Positions 60,985-64,000 of a stretch of 64,000 nt of DNA are shown here, piece after piece. The DNA is taken from positions 75,810-139,809 of the forward strand of contig FR893173.1 in the NCBI GenBank assembly GCA_000433355.1, written 5' to 3'. The notes under the pieces were generated by a model that was not told where the DNA came from, searched no databases, and saw only the letters and a program-made list of their open reading frames with translations. Position 1 is the first letter of the stretch; each line of letters starts with the position of its first letter. The translations under genes were made by a program, and so were the position numbers. This DNA is from Alistipes sp. CAG:435. Lineage in GTDB: Bacteria > Bacteroidota > Bacteroidia > Bacteroidales > UBA932.

Positions 60985-62568
60985 TTACTCCCACTCGATC
61001 GTTGCCGGCGGTTTGGAGGAGATGTCGTACACCACGCGGTTGACCCCTTTGACCTTGTTGATGATGTCGTTGCTGACCTGGGCGAGGAAGTCATACGGGA
61101 AATGGAACCAGTCGGCGGTCATGGCGTCGGTGGAGACAACGGCGCGGAGAGCCACAGGATTCTCGTAGGTGCGTTCATCACCCATCACTCCCACACTCTT
61201 GATAGGCAGCAGGATAACTCCGGCCTGCCAGATGGCGTCATAAAGGTTCGAGGCCTCCACACGAGGATCGGAAGCGGACGGAAGGTGAAGGGAGGAGCAA
61301 TCATATTCACGAAGCCCTTTTATGAATATGTCGTCGGCCTCGCGGAGAACGTTCAGTTTCTCTTCGGTGATGTCGCCTATGATACGGATGGCGAGTGACG
61401 GTCCCGGGAAAGGATGCCTGCCGACAAGTTCCTCCTTGATGCCCAAGGCTCTGCCGACCCTGCGGACCTCGTCCTTGAACAGCGCACGCAGCGGCTCGAC
61501 AATCTTCAGGTTCATCTTCTCCGGAAGACCGCCCACATTGTGGTGGGACTTGATCTTGGAGGCGATGCCCTCGATGCCGGCGGACTCGATCACGTCAGGA
61601 TAGATGGTCCCCTGGGCGAGCCAGCGGGCGTTCTCGATGGTGCGGGCGTATTTGTCGAAGGTCTCCACGAAGAGCCTTCCGATGATCTTTCTTTTGGCCT
61701 CAGGCTCGGTAACGCCGGCGAGAGCGTCAAGGAACTCCTTGGACGCGTCGGCTCCGATGACATTGAGATCCATGTCCTTGTACGAAGCCAGCACATCCTC
61801 ATATTCATTCTTTCTCAACAGGCCGTTGTTCACGAATATGCAGGTGAGGTTGTGGCCGATGGCCTTGTTCAGCAGCACGCCTGCCACCGTCGAATCGACA
61901 CCGCCGCTGAGTCCGAGGATTACCTTCTCGTCCCCGATCTGTTCCCTGAGGCTGGCTACTGTCGTCTCGATGAATGAGGCAGGAGTCCAGTCACCCTTGC
62001 AGCCGCATATTCCCAAAGCGAAATTGCCGAGGATTTTCGTGCCTTCAGTCGTGTGGAAGACCTCCGGGTGGAACTGCACGGCATAAGTCTGCTCGCCCTT
62101 GATGTGGAATGCGGCGTTGGCTACACTCTCGGTCGAGGCAATCACCTCGGCTCCTTCAGGAAGACAGGCGATCGTGTCACCGTGGGACATCCAGACCTGC
62201 GAATGAGCGGAGACTCCCTTAAGCAGAGGTGACTCGGAATCAACGACATCCATCATCGCCCGGCCATATTCACGGGCCAGGGAGCCAAGCACCTCGCCGC
62301 CATACTTATGGGCAAGATACTGCGCGCCATAGCATATTCCCAGAAGAGGAAACCTGCCTTTGATGCCGCCGAGGTCGATCTGCGGGGCGTTCTTGTCACG
62401 CACCGAGCAAGGGCTTCCGGAAAGGATCACTCCCTTGACGGAGGAGTCCAGCGCAGGAACCTTGTTGAACGGGTAGATTTCGCAATAAACGTTCAGTTCG
62501 CGGAGTCTGCGCCCGATGAGTTGCGTCACCTGCGAACCGAAATCCAGAATGATGATTTTTTCTGCCAT
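60985..62568 (-). CDS. guaA: GMP synthase (glutamine-hydrolysing)
   Basis: Converts XMP to GMP with ATP and glutamine. The 527-residue protein has the class I amidotransferase domain (1-195), with nucleophile Cys79 in [15 protein letters not shown] and His in QFHPEVFHT; the ATP-pyrophosphatase domain (200-395) with PP-loop [17 protein letters not shown]; and the C-terminal dimerisation domain ending [14 protein letters not shown] TAnnTTTG box lies 23 bases upstream. With apt and the nucleobase permease nearby it adds to purine supply, although they are not in one operon. Confidence 0.97.
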   Translation of the reverse strand: MAEKIIILDFGSQVTQLIGRRLRELNVYCEIYPFNKVPALDSSVKGVILSGSPCSVRDKNAPQIDLGGIKGRFPLLGICYGAQYLAHKYGGEVLGSLAREYGRAMMDVVDSESPLLKGVSAHSQVWMSHGDTIACLPEGAEVIASTESVANAAFHIKGEQTYAVQFHPEVFHTTEGTKILGNFALGICGCKGDWTPASFIETTVASLREQIGDEKVILGLSGGVDSTVAGVLLNKAIGHNLTCIFVNNGLLRKNEYEDVLASYKDMDLNVIGADASKEFLDALAGVTEPEAKRKIIGRLFVETFDKYARTIENARWLAQGTIYPDVIESAGIEGIASKIKSHHNVGGLPEKMNLKIVEPLRALFKDEVRRVGRALGIKEELVGRHPFPGPSLAIRIIGDITEEKLNVLREADDIFIKGLREYDCSSLHLPSASDPRVEASNLYDAIWQAGVILLPIKSVGVMGDERTYENPVALRAVVSTDAMTADWFHFPYDFLAQVSNDIINKVKGVNRVVYDISSKPPATIEWE

Positions 62569-62590
62569 AGACGGACGGGGTTTTAGACTT

Positions 62591-62621
62591 CAAAATTAAT
62601 CCATTTTTTCCAATGCGGCAA
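62591..62621 (-). promoter_or_regulatory. Promoter of guaA
   Basis: On the minus strand TTG (62621-62619), 20-base spacer, TAATTTTG (62598-62591), which fits TAnnTTTG. Confidence 0.6.
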
Positions 62622-62705
62622 GAAATTGTGCTGCGGATTAGATTCGGATTTTATTCGCGAAACATCCAAGATTCCTATTCCTTCGTTTTTTTGGCGTTTT
62701 TGGCT

Positions 62706-63340
62706 TTATATGCCAATGAACGTAAATACGTCATCCGTGTGGTTGGTGGCTGCAAAATTTTCGCCTACTTCAGACGCGTTCACACTGTCGCTGATCAAAC
62801 TCTTTTCCGAGACACTCTGGACACTCTCAATACACTTATCCAGATATTTTCCAATTGGCATTCCCATGCGGGATTCCACGATTTCTTTATTGACTGATGT
62901 CCTTTCTTTTAGGAAGAACCAGCAGTCGAATACATCTCGGCTGGTAATTTCGGTCCGGTCAAGAAGGGCACACAGTTTGTGAGCGAACATGTCTTCCTTC
63001 ACCATAAGGCGCATCTGGAGGCCCAGAAAGTTCCGGATTTCATAGTGATTCTCGTATAGTCGGTTTGATATCTCAATTTTGAGTTTTCGCTGCCCTATGC
63101 CATAATCAAGCACGAGGATGATGCCATAGTGTTTGATGGCCTCATCGTGAATCTTGCCATATTTCAGGATAATCTTACGGACGCGCTCGTAGACCTCAGT
63201 CTCCTTCTCCTCATTAAGAAGATTGAAGTCCAGATCTGTCGAGAATCGCGGCAGATTGTAGAAAAACATGGTGGCAGCGCGTCAGAGAATATGTCCTTAA
63301 GCAACTGCAGCATGAAGAATTTATGTCTGTTCGTATCCAT
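62706..63340 (-). pseudogene. abiEii: AbiEii-type nucleotidyltransferase toxin, damaged N-terminus
   Basis: Reading from ATG at 63340, two bases after the antitoxin stop, gives MDTNRHKFFMLQLLKDIFSD and then shifts frame. The continuation in another frame begins near 63275 with MFFYNLPRFSTDLDFNLLNE and runs to 62706. AbiEii proteins normally have a segment with GGT/GSx just before the LPRFSxDLDF part, the nucleotidyl-transfer motif. Here this segment (about a dozen residues) is missing at the junction SDA/TATMFFYNLPRFS, so a deletion of a few tens of bases removed it and broke the frame. The DxD acid pair (DLDF) is kept, but the toxin should be inactive. Deletion is inferred from family knowledge. 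Confidence 0.72.
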
Positions 63341-63342
63341 TT

Positions 63343-63912
63343 CTATCCAAGAATTTTTGTGACACGTTGTTCGAGAGTTTTGCTATTGTATATGGGAAGG
63401 AGCGAAAGCACCTTCTGTTTGTCCAGGGAGACGGGATTGTCGAAATAGTAATTGCTGTTCAGGTACAAAGTGTCCAAGAAGGCTCTTTCCTGAGTAGCGA
63501 TGTTCACATTCCCTTCGCGGATGACGCCGGCTGTGTCAATCAGGATTTCACCCTTGATTTTACGATACCGATACACTTTTCCATCAATTTCAATGCTCCG
63601 GCTCAAATTACCCACCGAAGTAATTTCGTCGCTGTACTGGAAGATAATTCCAGCCCTCTGCAGCACATATTCCAAAGATATATAGGATGGCGTATAGAGC
63701 AAACAGGCAAGTTCCTTCTCGTCATAACCCGGCTTGGCATAGATTCCTTTCCTCGGATTGATGATCTCGCCTTTTTTAACATAGCTGATCATCCTGTTCT
63801 TAATAGTATTCCGCTCAAGTCCCTGCCCATAAGCCATGGCGATTCCCTGCATAGTGAAAACACTTGCCTTGTCCTTGTAAAGGTCTAAAAGGAGCTGATT
63901 TCGTAAACCCAT
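63343..63912 (-). CDS. abiEi: AbiEi-type antitoxin/regulator
   Basis: The 189-residue protein from ATG at 63912 fits the AbiEi family of type IV toxin-antitoxin systems: N-terminal winged helix (about 1-75, MQGIAMAYGQGLERNTIKNR and GEIINPRKGIYAKPGYDEKE) and a C-terminal domain with YISLEYVLQRAGIIFQYSDE and TQERAFLDTLYL. AbiEi represses its operon and counteracts the AbiEii toxin. A GTG six bases upstream is an alternative start. The toxin gene follows by two bases. The intact antitoxin with damaged toxin suggests a decayed module. Confidence 0.85.
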   Translation of the reverse strand: MGLRNQLLLDLYKDKASVFTMQGIAMAYGQGLERNTIKNRMISYVKKGEIINPRKGIYAKPGYDEKELACLLYTPSYISLEYVLQRAGIIFQYSDEITSVGNLSRSIEIDGKVYRYRKIKGEILIDTAGVIREGNVNIATQERAFLDTLYLNSNYYFDNPVSLDKQKVLSLLPIYNSKTLEQRVTKILG

Positions 63913-63940
63913 AGTCACCTTACGTATTACTTTCAGTTCA

Positions 63941-63948
63941 CAAAAGTA
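63941..63948 (-). promoter_or_regulatory. -7 box of the AbiE operon
   Basis: Minus-strand TACTTTTG (63948-63941) fits TAnnTTTG, 29 bases before the antitoxin start. Confidence 0.5.
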
Positions 63949-64000
63949 TATAATTTCGGAACTATGCAGTTTAGGCTTGCTTCGAATGCCTTCGGTAACA

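Overview
This 64 kb window is chromosomal DNA of a Bacteroidales bacterium. The evidence is a ten-gene SusC/SusD-type lipoprotein operon, a NigD-like lipoprotein with an ECF sigma factor and anti-sigma factor, families common in the phylum (DUF4837, DUF5020, DUF6515, DUF4988, HU-CCDC81-like, BACON), and promoters of the Bacteroidetes form TTTG-N19/20-TAnnTTTG. GC content looks to be in the mid-50s. A lineage near Rikenellaceae or Candidatus Cryptobacteroides is a guess. Several indels and dense repeats would fit either a real genome with short-repeat slippage or a metagenome assembly.

Layout: 1-457 is the start of a secreted protein running off the left edge. argH follows (713-2053), then NigD-like lipoprotein, ECF sigma and a broken anti-sigma/barrel gene on the minus strand (4797-2106), and nhaC plus an AraC regulator on the plus strand (4920-7334). 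From 20.3 to 7.3 kb nearly everything is minus strand. This stretch holds an HU-domain membrane protein, an acyl-ACP thioesterase, a YidE/AspT-type transporter and a NUDIX hydrolase. It then holds a set for peptidoglycan recycling: DUF4922-SpoIID fusion, AmpG-like permease, NamZ-type muramidase, a Ser-rich DUF6515 protein, AmgK fused to a RapZ C-terminal domain, and a MurU-like uridylyltransferase, ending with mscL.

From 20.4 to 34 kb: tRNA-Asn, pncA, an M64 peptidase, a CAT-anticodon tRNA, a gene-free 0.85 kb stretch packed with miniature inverted-repeat elements, then M23/LysM, a broken phosphohexomutase, def and ruvX (minus), and M23, dxr, rseP, a DUF4837 lipoprotein, tRNA-Glu, rpsT and tRNA-Pro (plus). 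From 51.6 to 34.0 kb one minus-strand operon encodes eight lipoproteins of various folds including a subtilase, plus SusC and SusD. It resembles a polysaccharide utilisation locus but carries a protease and no glycosidase, so peptide capture is the likely role. From 51.7 to 62.6 kb are nrdG/nrdD, a purine permease, a Tsx-like channel, a phosphoribosyltransferase, a decayed beta-propeller lipoprotein, a TonB-dependent receptor with a small His-rich membrane protein, and guaA. The right edge holds an AbiE toxin-antitoxin pair whose toxin gene is damaged.

Cross-cutting signals: the word GAATAT (palindrome GAATATTC) is strongly over-represented on both strands and in all reading frames. A palindromic repeat with loop TCGACAAGCTC occurs between genes and, in frame, inside two genes. 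Two genes are broken by 41 bp and 44 bp near-perfect tandem duplications that would restore the frame if one copy were lost.
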